From NCBI GenBank assembly GCA_947172415.1, contig OX359201.1, forward strand, positions 4,774,001 through 4,838,000: a stretch of 64,000 nucleotides of DNA. Reading direction: 5' to 3'. The notes below the pieces were generated by a model. It was not told the origin of the DNA. It made no database searches and saw only the letters and a program-made list of their open reading frames with translations. Shown piece by piece: positions 12,883 through 23,700 of the stretch. A program made the position numbers and the translations under genes. How positions within the stretch are numbered: position 1 is the stretch's first letter; the number at the start of each line of letters is the position of its first letter. This DNA comes from Chondrosia reniformis (Eukaryota > Porifera > Demospongiae > Chondrillida > Chondrillidae).

Positions 12883-13080
12883 TGGTTGAGTCCCAAAGAG
12901 GCATTGAGCAAGTTTGCTGATGGAAGTGTGATTCTACCTCCTCCACAATACTCAGAAGTGTCTCTTTTCAACATGTTTCCGTCACTCCCTTGCCTACACT
13001 CATATGCTCTCCACAAGTCCATATTTGGAAGTCCCAGTAGAGGTCTACCAGTCAGAGTCAAGGCAAAGGACAAGATTTTA
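12883..13080 (+). CDS. NUDT19-like penultimate exon, inverted copy
   Basis: After CTTTCCAG, a 198-nt phase-0 exon of 66 residues begins WLSPKEALSKFADG and contains LPPPQYSEV, then ends DKIL before GTAAGTTAGC. The W-SP-EAL and PPQ-Y-E motifs are as I recall them from NUDT19-type Nudix proteins just after the catalytic domain. Joined in phase it would lead into SLLPGDD of the terminal exon. That exon (9543-9863) is on the opposite strand in this copy, so this exon is stranded by an inversion. The same exon on the minus strand is at 34823-35020. Confidence 0.6.
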
Positions 13081-13968
13081 GTAAGTTAGCTATCATAAGC
13101 TCCAATGTATGTAGATATAAGTGGTAGGGAGATTGACATACACGTATTGACAGAGGTGATATGCCTTCTCTAATAAACTGAAGCTAGTAGGGCTGCATAG
13201 AGCCCCCCTAGGATTGATTTCCCCACCCCTAGACTTTTGAGAATCCCCTAAACCACTTCGACCCCCTCATACCATTCCACTCACCCTAAATTTTGAAAAT
13301 TTTCATTTTGCCCCCTCTGGCCCCGAGTTCTGCATGCAGCCCTGGCTAGGTGTACGTATATACCAGGACAGTAGCTGCTTTACACTTTTAGGTATATATG
13401 GAATAATATAGCACACAAATTAGTATAATATATCATATACGTATGTATGTTATACATGTGCATAATTTAATTTAGTTTCGTTTTCAATATAAATATTAAT
13501 GTGGAACCTGTCTAATTCAGTCACCAATATGGGGCTAATTTATCTGGCTGCATTAGGCAGGTGACCATATCTTTAATTCTCATGTTTCACTGGAACTTTG
13601 ATTGAGTCATTGAATGAAGCTTTAGAATCATCAAAAATCACTTTTATCTCCTTATCTAGACCTTTGTATAGAGATTACAGATGTTTACTTAATATGTACA
13701 CACACATCTAGTGTTATCTTGACCTGATACTATATGTATATCCTTATATGTAGTTCAAAAAAGAGATTGTAATATACGTATATATATATGCAAGTGATAT
13801 AATCGATTTATGTATATACTTCACTTGAACACCATTTGTATAATTCATTATTGGGTTTATATTAATTGGGTTAATAGTGATTGTTTGGTCTTAGTTTCAG
13901 GTACCAGTGAAGACAGTGGTATTCGATCAAATTGTCAATTATTTAATTAATCGTATCACTGAAAAATA

Positions 13969-14017
13969 CAGAAAATAAAGCTATTATATAGTTACTATAT
14001 AATAGCTTTATTTTCTG
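13969..14017. repeat. 49-nt near-perfect palindrome
   Basis: Begins CAGAAAATAAAGC and ends with its complement, with about 24-nt arms around a central TA/AC step and almost no loop. Further copies are at 32771-32819 and about 33680-33727, as parts of the duplicated segment. It is probably a miniature foldback element or a conserved hairpin; AATAAA occurs on both strands. Confidence 0.7.
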
Positions 14018-14214
14018 AATTGGTTTGCTTTATTGTATAGACACTTTCATTGGTGAGATGGTGTTTGCCTGAAAAATGTTTAATGTAAGAAACATTGGAT
14101 AAAGGTCTCCCCAGTTAAAATTAGATACTTGAATACCTGGTGGGTATGTAGGTACTGATTGCCACAAGTAAATGTATGTAAATCATGTCACAAAGTGGTC
14201 ATTCATGGTAAAGG

Positions 14215-14565
14215 TTGCACCAATCAGATTACAGGATCAGTGAGGTATGCCAGGAGGAGACACAAAGTCATACACTAATAACAGGAAGAACAATCCAAAC
14301 GTGCTTATATACAAAGGAAATTGAGAGAGCAATTACAGTGCACATACAAGTACTTCCAGTGATATACTTTATTCACTTGTTCTCAACATTTGAATTGCTA
14401 AAAATAAATTTGTTGATTTCAACAAGCCATGACTACATTCAAAGTAGAATATTAAAGGAGAGAATACTATCTACAGGGTGCCTAGAATAGTAGCCACTGG
14501 CTAAAGGCTTTCCCTGTTTAAATAAGCTTACCAAACCAAACCAAACCAAACCAAACCAAACATAT
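14215..14565 (+). mobile_element. Probable retroelement 3' end with (CCAAA)n tail
   Basis: The segment ends in CTGTTTAAATAAGCTTA followed by five to six CCAAA units at about 14530-14562. Pentamer tails of this kind are typical of LINE or SINE 3' ends. An open frame of 91 codons crosses it but shows no reverse transcriptase or endonuclease motif. Family not identified. Confidence 0.4.
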
Positions 14566-14635
14566 ATTTCATGTACATATGACAGAGCAGTGCCATATGT
14601 GTACACGTACATTAAGAACAGTAAACAGGGTTTCT

Positions 14636-15219
14636 TTCAGGGGGGAGGGCAGCAATTGCCCCCCTTGGCTTTGGCTTGCCCCCCCCTCCCCCTTGGATAT
14701 GCTGAGAATGCTATTTTACATGTAAATCAATTCAGGCCTTTATAAAAGCTTTAATGACACAATAAATGATAACATGAAATGCACAATATTCTATACGACA
14801 ATTTTCCTAGGTTTTCTAGTCAATATGCCTCCTATTGTTTCTAAATCATTATCAGATAGTTTTGTGGTGATTTAATTGCAATTTTCATTAGTAAAACGAA
14901 ATTTTTCTCAGATGAAAATGATCAAAAACCGTTGGAGAAATTGATTGGGTCGAAAAGATCTTTCTTACTTGATGCTGTCCCAACTGGAATTGTCATACAA
15001 ATATTGGCCAGGGTATTCAAATAAGGGAACATTGTTTTGAGTGAAAACAGTCTCAAATTGTATCTAATAAAAGTTTGAAAATTAAAATTTTCCGGGGGGG
15101 AGCATGCCCCCAGACCCCCTTGTTTGCTGCATGCTTTGCACATACTTGCCCCCCCCCCCCCCCCAATAATCCATACCATCTCATTTGCCCCCTTGGGCAA
15201 AAAGCTGAAAGAAACCCTG
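14636..15219. mobile_element. MITE with CAGGGTTTCTTTCAG terminal inverted repeats
   Basis: The left end CAGGGTTTCTTTCAG (14636-14650) is matched by its exact complement at 15205-15219. The interior holds long C/G homopolymers (for example about 15148-15164) and no transposase. No clear target-site duplication is visible, only GTAAA against GTGAA, so the superfamily (hAT-like from the CAGGG end) is uncertain. Confidence 0.6.
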
Positions 15220-16600
15220 GTGAATACATATAAACATAGGGGAATTGATCTCAAAGCTGCCTGTTGAACCTGTGGCTCTTAGTCATTGTGACAAGATCAT
15301 TATATACTGTGGAACTTCGATTTTATGAATGTATAGGGGATTGTGGTTGCCATAGAAAGTAATGTAACAATCGCTCCTCCACACTGGCCAATCGTTTATA
15401 GTTTTTCCGTATATTATTTATATATGTGTATTTCATTTGTATTTAGGTGAAGGAAAACATCAGCAAAAGAAGAAAAAATAAACAACAAAGGACGGTTTGT
15501 CAAATTGTTTTGCATAAACTATATTTTACCTCATCCCATAGATTTGTAAGGGTTCTATGTACTATTATTAATACTACTGTATTTGATATTACTTAAATGG
15601 ACAAATAGCATCTTTCCCTACCTTCATGTGATGCCAGTGAACTCCTGTAGGGTACAGTGAAACCTGTCTAATGTGGTCAGCTTGGGGCCAGCTGAACTTG
15701 GCCTTATTAGAGAGGTGGCTGTATCATAGCCTTATGTGCAGTATGCATGACCCATTTTTATGTATATATATAATTTTACTGGTACTTTAAGAGCCCAAAT
15801 GTAATTCAGAGGTTACTGCTCTATACCCATATATGGTAACCCTTAGCTGTAGCCTTTGCTTTCAATGAACCATAGTTCTCGCTTACTCATTGGTCATTGG
15901 ACAAGTGTAATAGCCTTAGCATGTACAATATAACAGGCCTACATGCATTAACCATGATTTTTACATAAAATGATTTGCCCAATTTCACAGCAGTGATTAG
16001 TCAACTAAACATATAATATGTAGTATATATATTTCCTACATTAACAGCTAACCTTTCCACAACCATACATACCCAGTGGAAAAGGAGAGAAGTAAAAGGA
16101 AAAACATCCAAAGCTCTCACTAGCTTTAGTTCCCTATAGGCCTTTTAAGTAGATGTAGCATGTTCAAAAATGGTGTGTTAGATTATTCATGCATGTTCTG
16201 CACGTATTTTATACACATGTGCAAAGAGATTTGATAATGTCTGTATGTACATTCTGAATTTTGAATGCATGAGGATAAAGCATTGTTCCTATTTTATTGT
16301 AGCTAGGTCATCCTGGTGGACGCAACTCACTCAATACTGACATTGACTGTTTTATTTATTTATTTTACTTGTAATTCACAGAAACATATACTAGAGTTCT
16401 TATATTCGTTCATGGTCTAGTCGTGAATATACTAGTTTATACGAAATAATTTAACTTGTTCGCGCGCTATATCTATAATACGATTGGGTTCTTTCGATGT
16501 GATTAGCAGTTTGTTTAGTAGTGTAATTCTATTGGATCGGAGTGCCTAAAGGTACTTTTTTCGGGGAACCACCTCTATCAATCCTCCTCGCGATGTGATT
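15220..16600. other. Spacer upstream of gene 2
   Basis: AT-rich sequence with lone transposon-end-like pieces (for example CAGTGAAACCTGTCTAATG at about 15656) and a diverged copy of the dispersed repeat at 16073-16150. The last 180 bp before the gene 2 ATG are less AT-rich and share GGGAACCACCTC with the region just upstream of gene 3, so they probably contain the 5' UTR. No core promoter motif is convincing. Confidence 0.45.
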
Positions 16601-19000
16601 ATGAACCACAGCAAAGAGAAGATCTCGGTCATATTGTTCTTTAGCAAGCACTTGGATGGCCTTTCGTCTTCCTTGAGCACTTCCGTGATCCTCCCTTACT
16701 TACAAGAACACAGGCTAGTTCCTCTTCCGAGCGAAAGAGACGGAATCGATTTCTATCGTTCTCTAGCAGGAGAGAAGACAGAGAAACATAAAGCGATGGC
16801 GCTGCTAACTAAAGTGATGGAGTGTCCTAAGGAGACCTGGTTTGATGAATTCACTAACATTCTGTCCAGGATACCTGACTATAGGAAGATCGCTGAAGAC
16901 TTGCATGCAGGTAGCTATAGGTCTATCACTATAATATATATAGACAGATGTAGCAAGACTGTATAATATATCTAGCTATATGGTCATAATCCCTTTTTAA
17001 CAGAATTCAAGTTACCCATGAAAGATATGTGCACTGACACCATGCTAAGTAGTTCTGGTGAATGGGTCCCTGAATGCGACTCCCCACTCAATCCTCCACA
17101 ATCTAAAGCTGATGAACCAACAGAGAATAACACAGGAACCTGTAATAGCAAAGATACGCAAGATGAGGATACTAATAAATCCTCACCGGGACAGCCCATG
17201 GCTCAAGCGACAGCCATTACTAATGTACAAGTTCAAACTGGCAGTAGCATTGATGCTGATACACTTCAAGAAGCACTGAACAAGTCATCAAGTTTTGCAG
17301 TAAATATCTATAGAATGTGTTTTGTTTAGCAATATAACAGTCTGGTTACAATAATTGCAATTGTGGATATTTATATGTCGGTATTTTACAACTAACTTCA
17401 TTGTCATGGCTTTTGCTATAGATTAAGTATGCAGTAACTGCACTTAAGCTAAATGAAGCAGAGAAACATGTGCTGCTTCTTGAAAGAGATAAGGAAGTCT
17501 TGGAGAGCACTAATAGAGAGCTGGAGTCATCATTAGATGAACATAAGAAACTTTTAAAGGAATCAAAGGCTAGAGAAGCTGATCTTAAATTACAAAGTAG
17601 GAATTAAGACTAACTCTTCAGTGAATTCAATTTAATGCAATTAAAATTTAATGTAGACGTGAAAAATAATGAAGAATCGAAAGTTTTGAAAAAAAAGTTG
17701 GAAAAGCTAGTGAAAGAAGTAAAATGACATCTTTCTTCATACTAATAGCAAATCTAATTGGATAAAATAGATTAACCTACAAGCTAGTCTGTATCACACA
17801 TCAAATTTTCTTTTATTTTTTGTCTAATGGAAGTCAATCCCATGAGTGTAGGCTTAGACTCTGACACTGTCAATGAAAATTATCTACATAATCTCTCTTA
17901 CCATATCATATACATTCATATACGTACGTACGTACAGTATATATTTTTAGCACATATATAGTTTTACATGTATGCATGTATATTTTTTAATATCATACGT
18001 ATGTTGTTAATATTAAGTGCTGCTGTGACAAATCAATTGCAATGCACTTCCAACTATTTTTGATTGATAAAATGACTGTTGTATTTTTCACTTACAATAA
18101 TAATGTATAATGTCATTTCTCTTCTTTCCATTTGCTATACCTATGCGTTTACTTTCACTTAATGTACTGAACACTCCTTTAGGAGGTGAGTATTTATAAT
18201 GAGGATGATAGTGTTTGTAAGCCTTGATTAAGGGCTTGATATTATAGGTATGTTGATGTGATAATACTTCTATTATTTGTACAGTATATATGAATGTCTC
18301 CTTTTATACAACTACACTGAACAAACTTCAGAAAGTGAGTATTCATAATGTACATAGTTTGCTTAGGTGTGGATACCAATTTAATATATTCCTATCTTTG
18401 AATTTCATGAACATTTCTGCTTCCACTCAATTAATTTGTTGAACATAACTACAGTTGGTAAGTGATCATGTATGGCTCATATAATATAACAATGTCTTCT
18501 TTGCTTCATAAAATTTCTATATACTTTCTGGATGCATGTTGAACATAACCTCAGAAAGTTAGTACAATATTTGTGTTTGAACATTACTTTGACAATATTA
18601 ATTCTTCTCTGCCTTTTCCCATAAAATATTACTTATTGCCAACTTTTAAATACACTGAAAACCCATGCAGAGGGTGAGTCATAAATGATGCATGGGAATG
18701 TCACTTGACAATTAGATTCTCTTTCGTTTGTGTAAACTGTGTACTTCTATTGAACAACTGTGCTGCATCATCCATAGGAAGTGAGTGTAATAGGACCTGG
18801 TATAGATGTGTATTTTGACAATGAAAACACATATGACATGTACAGTTGTTCTCTATAACTTCTCTTCACTGTCTTTTCTATCTTTCCATGAAATGTGGAT
18901 TCCACACAATGAATTAAACAATGAATTAAACTTATATAGTTTGCAAGTATCTAACAAAGTGCATTTTGATGTATGACATTCAGTACAAGAAACTGTAGCA
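16601..19000 (+). CDS. Gene 2: CARD-like / coiled-coil protein with diverged single-codon array
   Basis: Exon 1 (16601-16910) encodes 103 residues starting MNHSKEK. It contains helical blocks like VILPYLQEHRLVPLPSER and WFDEFTNILSRIPDYRKIAEDL, which look like a death-fold (CARD) domain. The ATG is chosen by alignment with gene 3. Exon 2 (17004-17299) is a Ser/Thr/Gln/Pro-rich linker. Exons 17422-17596 and 17657-17718 are coiled coil (KHVLLLERDKEVLEST) and end in phase 0. Six AG-NNN-GTRAGT triplets follow (18183, 18332, 18455, 18555, 18671, 18778): GAG, AAA, TTG, AAA, AGG, GAA, i.e. EKLKRE. A seventh, TTT at 18940, may use a GC donor (GCAAGT), or an exon there may read to an early stop; another terminal exon could start at 18999. 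CARD-coiled-coil layout recalls CARD9/CARD11/BCL10 scaffolds, but orthology is not claimed. Confidence 0.65.
18183..18942 (+). repeat. Diverged microexon-type array of gene 2
   Basis: Six (perhaps seven) units of 100-162 bp. Their bodies share little beyond traces such as TTCCACTCAATTAATTTG and GAACATAAC, which match the satellite of genes 1, 3 and 4. Each still has a C/TAG acceptor, exactly three bases, and a GTGAGT, GTAAGT or GTTAGT donor. Keeping splice sites and a 3-nt spacing while the bodies diverge is what selection on splicing would give. Confidence 0.75.
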
Positions 19001-19309
19001 AGGTATTTATGCCATTTCGTATAATACACATATATCTGAAAACATTTTATATATATTGCACTTATATAATTAGTGATGATAATGATCTACCATGCAAATA
19101 TTCTCTGTATAGTCTGAAGCTGCAGCTGAAGTCTGAAGCTCGTTGCCTTTGTATACAACAACCAACTTTGTTCCATGCATGCGTGCCTTTTTAAGCTGAA
19201 TGTGTCATGCAAAGTTCTTTTGATTTGGTTATCATAATATGTGATTGGATTTCTATAGCTATGCACTTGCATGCTAAAGACCTTTTTTGATGCAACATTT
19301 ATGAATATA

Positions 19310-19520
19310 GTTCCTTCATATAGATATATATAGTTCCTTAATGTATAGGTAGTTCAAATTCCTTCATATAGGTAGTTCCTTCATATAGGTACGTATATAG
19401 CTTATATAGGAAGTTATATATAGATAGGTAGTTCCTGCATGGGTATAGTTCCTTCGTAAAGGTAGTTACTTCATATAGGTATATAGTTCCTGCATATACG
19501 TATATATATATATGTACATA
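19310..19520. repeat. Short imperfect tandem repeat
   Basis: Repeats of a unit near AGGTAGTTCCTTCATAT, about 18 bp, imperfect, with TATA-rich interruptions. No gene is seen. Confidence 0.7.
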
Positions 19521-19547
19521 GGAAGAGTTCTATTGAAAGCGTCCTTG

Positions 19548-19621
19548 CAGCACAGAGTCCATTGGATGGTCTACTTGATCATCATACTCATCTGGATACA
19601 GGTGTCTCCTGGCAACAGGCC
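19548..19621 (-). pseudogene. Remnant of NUDT19-like terminal exon
   Basis: On the minus strand the LYPDEYDDQVDHPMDSVLQ stretch is recognisable, matching 9543-9863 and 27495-27815, but the rest of the exon is gone. Downstream placement after gene 2 shows that the ancestral duplicated block included both the coiled-coil gene and the convergent NUDT19-like 3' end. Confidence 0.7.
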
Positions 19622-19779
19622 GAGGGATTACATGGAAATGAAATAATACATATACATACACATACGTATGTACATATAATATATGCAAGCAGGAGTATAT
19701 AATATGTGGATACCACACAATTTATATTATGTAAAACAGTGCATGAGTATAGGAAAATATATATGATGACAGAGCAATA

Positions 19780-20278
19780 AGTGCATAATGAATATGTCTA
19801 AGTAGAAATGGCCGGGGAAAAAATGGCCGCCCTATCCAATGTATTAACAAGCAACACCTCATAAATCACCAACGAAGCGATTTTCTGTTATTTACAGCCA
19901 TTAATGCACGCTTTTATAAATGCCAAAACATGTTTCGACACTCTACACGCTCTGCAGCACTCAAAAAGTGGATAACCAGGAATAGGCCCATTTCCAAAAT
20001 TCATTTTTTCTTCTTTCTTCTTCTTCTTCGGCGCGTACAAGTTATAAATCGTCATAAATATTCCGAACTAGGGTATAGACGGTCCTAAATCTGAATGCGC
20101 TCTACAAGAAGTATGTTAATTGTGAAAAGCGAAAATTGCATGTGGTCTTCTCGGACGCCATTTTTAATTAAGAGATCATGGCTTTCGGCATATTTCTCTT
20201 GTTTAAAACGAGATTTTCGCCAAGAAAACTTTCAAATCAATTTAAAACAAGTAATATTAAGAAGAAAAAGGGAGAATA
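19780..20278. other. Unassigned spacer
   Basis: Less AT-rich, with AAATGGCCG repeats and a TTCTTC run near 20010-20035. A 64-codon frame at 20095-20289 has no recognisable domain. It may be an old mobile element. A TTCTTC-rich stretch of similar flavour occurs near 30075-30110. Confidence 0.3.
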
Positions 20279-20404
20279 CAAGTAAATAATAATATTTACA
20301 AAAATAATGTTATACGTAAGTGGGAATGGCAGTGTTCAAAGTATTAGTGCACACTGCCATTCCTACTTCTAACATTATTTTTGTAAATGTTTTTTATTTA
20401 CTTG
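20279..20404. repeat. Foldback hairpin element
   Basis: The arms at 20279-20335 and 20351-20404 are complementary (outer CAAGTAAATAA with TTATTTACTTG, inner GGAATGGCAGTGT with ACACTGCCATTCC) around a 15-nt loop. It has the form of a MITE. Confidence 0.7.
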
Positions 20405-20582
20405 TGTTTATATTATGCATACACAGTATAGTTTGATATATTAAAATGTATTGCATTCAGTGGAATAATTTTATAACAAAATTGCCTTTTCAGTTGATAC
20501 AATTTTGATTGACTAAATATATATTTTAGGAGCTTTTAATGATAGTACGTAGCCATCATACATCAATTAGCATATATTCCCA

Positions 20583-20690
20583 TAGGTGAAATTGCGGTTA
20601 ATTATATCCTTAAAGGTGAAATTGCGGTTAATTATATCCTTAAAGGTGAAATTGCGGTTATATATACCAATTGCGGTTATATATCCATGC
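20583..20690. repeat. Tandem repeat of a 30-bp unit upstream of gene 3
   Basis: About three copies of a unit starting AGGTGAAATTGCGGTTA, ending just before the gene 3 5' region. A related stretch lies at 36758-36800. A regulatory role is not shown. Confidence 0.7.
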
Positions 20691-20755
20691 AAAGAATTAC
20701 TATTTATAGCAAAAAGGGACTTTTTAAAGGGAACCACCTCAGCCTGCACACAAAG

Positions 20756-23700
20756 ATGGATCGAAGCAAGGAGAAGAATTCTGCCATTCTGTCCGTTTTC
20801 AAACACTATGATCGTCTTTCGTCTTCCTTGAGCACTTCCGTGATCCTTCCTTACTTACAAGAACACAGGCTAGTTCCTCTTCCGAGCGAAAGAGACGGAA
20901 TCGATTTCTATTGTTCTCTAGCAGGAGAGGAGACAGAGAAACGTAAAGCGATGGTGCTGCTAACTAAAGTGACGGAATGTCCTAAGGAGACCTGGTTTGA
21001 CGAATTCACTAACATTCTATCCAGGATACCTGACTATAAGAACATCGCTGAAGATTTGCATGCAGGTAGATTTGTCAATCTTATCAAGTGGAAATATGCT
21101 AGATAGATCGACTAGAATTTGATCCCGCAATTTTGTGTTATACAGACTACAAGTTATTCATGAAGGGCGTGTCTGCTGATGCCACAATGAACAATCCCAG
21201 TGAATGGGTCCCTGAATGCGACTCATCTCTCAATCCTCCACAATCTGAAGCTGATGAACCAACAGAGAATAACACAGGAACCTGTAATACACAAGATGAG
21301 GATACTAATAAATCCTCACCGGGACAGCCCATGGCTCAAGCGACAGCCATTACTAATGTACAAGTTCAAGCTGGTAGTAGTATTGATGCTGATACACTTC
21401 AAGAAGCACTGAGGAATTCAAGCTTTGCAGTACGTATATATGAAATACATTGTTATTCTATACCTATGAGTCTAACTGCTCTATGATTTTTTATAAGAAC
21501 GTAAAATATTAAGATACATGTAGACATCTATTATATAGCCATCAGCATCCAACTAAATCCCACATACGTATCTCTTCAATGTAGTTAGGTAAGTATGTGG
21601 AGACTGCTACCAAGCTAAGGGAAGCTGAGAAGACTGTGGTGCTACTTGAGAGAGAAAAAGAGAGTGCTAAAAGAGAACTGGAGAAAGCTTTAGGAGAACA
21701 TCAGACTACAGAAGCTGATCTGAAATCACAAAGTTAGAAGAGTTACTCTAAATGCTTGGATACTTTGTTCACTCTTAAATCTGTTTGCAGATGTAGTAGT
21801 GCAGAATTTGAAAGGAAGTTTGAAAGAGCTAACACAAAAGGTAACCTTGTTAATGTATAATATATGTTTTGCCTCATCTATATACATACATATACAACTT
21901 TCTCTATATTGTAACTATGTGCTGGTCTATTCGTAAACATGATTATCATAATCTTGTGTGTATTATTTGAAGTTTGAGACATGTAAACCTCGTGGGTACA
22001 GTTTTGAAGGTTGCAAAATCAATTCTTGTTTACCATATATGTACTTATATATGCATATATAAAATACATACAGTACATACGTACATGGCCCAGTGTGTAC
22101 TATTATTCGACGATAGTCCGCAACAAGAAAGACAGTTCACACGAGTCTCAATTAATTATCTCTACAATGACCTTACAATAAAAAAGATAAAAACTATTGT
22201 TCTCTCAGGAAGTTATGTCATCCCTATATTTAACTATCACTAAATAATAAACAGCTAGCTATGCAGTTCTAGATCACGCCACACAGTGGACAAAGGAATA
22301 AAGAGAAGACTTGATCTTATATCCTCATTCAAAGCTCTCATTAGATTTAGTTTCTTATAGCCTTTATGGATGTAGTATTATGCTCATATGAAAACTGGGT
22401 CAACGTTTAGACTGCATGTCTGCTGATCAAACATGGAAAGACCACGTATTTTACCAGAAAGTGGCTTATTAAAATTATATGTTTTTTAATTAATTACCAT
22501 CAGTTACAACTTTTACTCATTTTTGCTAACAGCATGAAAAAATTGCAACTAAATTGTCAGAAGCTGAAAAGAATGTGATGCTCCTCAGGAGTGACAAAGA
22601 AGTCTTAGAAGGCACTAAAAGAGAAGTGGAGAAATCTCTAGAAAAACACAGGGTGCAGCTCAGAGAAGTGGAGATGACAAAGGCTAACCTCAAATCAAAC
22701 AGTAGGAATAGTGACTCTTGGAAAAGTAGTATGTTTAATAAAACAGTGAATATTTGAATGTAGACATTAAAGTTGAAGAGGAAATGAAAGTTTTGAAAAG
22801 ACAAACAGAAGAGCTAACTAAAGAGGTAAAAAAAGAAATGACCTCTTTTTAAATTCACACATGGCCAACCTGTAATAAAACAACTTTAATTTTAAATTGA
22901 CACTAATTTTGATTCATGCATTACAATATTGCAAAATGGATACCTACACTATAATTATTACCCACACTTGTGTATGTTCCTGTGTATATTGTATTGATAA
23001 TGATATATTTCTCTATTTCTCTATTTTATTCTGCTGACAGTATAAGAAGGTTCAAGTAAAACTATCAGAATCTGAAAATGAATTGACAGATTGCAAGTCA
23101 CAACTCAAGGAAATGAATGTCAGGGAAGCTGATCTGAAATCACAAAGTGAGTGAAGAGTCACTGTATGTATTAGGTTAGTATTGCTATAACCTCATCTGA
23201 CTGCATGCACCTTATTGCCTTTACAGTTGAATTGAGAGACAAAGAAGTGAAGATGATCAAGGAGCAGAATGAAAAAGAGATGAAAAGGAAACAACAGGAG
23301 GTACACACGTACATATAGTTGATTTTAATTGAACCTGACCTATCCTTTGTAAGTTTGAGGAGACTGCTGCTAGGTTAGCAGATTCTGAAAGTGATAGAGA
23401 AGCAACTAAGCAAGAACTGAAGAAAAGGGTAGAGGAATACAAAGTAAAGATCAGTGAAATGGAGTCACAAAGTGAGAAGAGACACATGCATATGTGTATA
23501 ACATCCCTCAGTATAAAGAGTATATATACAATGAAATGTACATTGCATACCCCATATTGTCCATCTATTCACACAACCTTGAAATGTTACATGTAGTCAA
23601 CATGAAAGATGACAAAATGAAGTCTTTACTAGAAGAAGTTGAAAGATTGTCAACAGAGAAACAACCAAAGGTATAATTTTTCATTACATACGTACAATGA

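Larger units (their letters stand above)
12733..14100. repeat. Segment duplicated in inverted orientation at about 32700-35100
   Basis: Contains a NUDT19-like exon, an AT-rich intron and the 49-nt palindrome at 13969-14017. The matching segment at 32700-35100 carries the same order on the other strand. A short tandem duplication at about 12733-12880 repeats the acceptor and first 16 nt of the exon. The C-rich stretch at 13200-13335 (runs of CCCC) recurs inverted at 34435-34575 and looks like an old mobile-element scrap. Confidence 0.7.
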
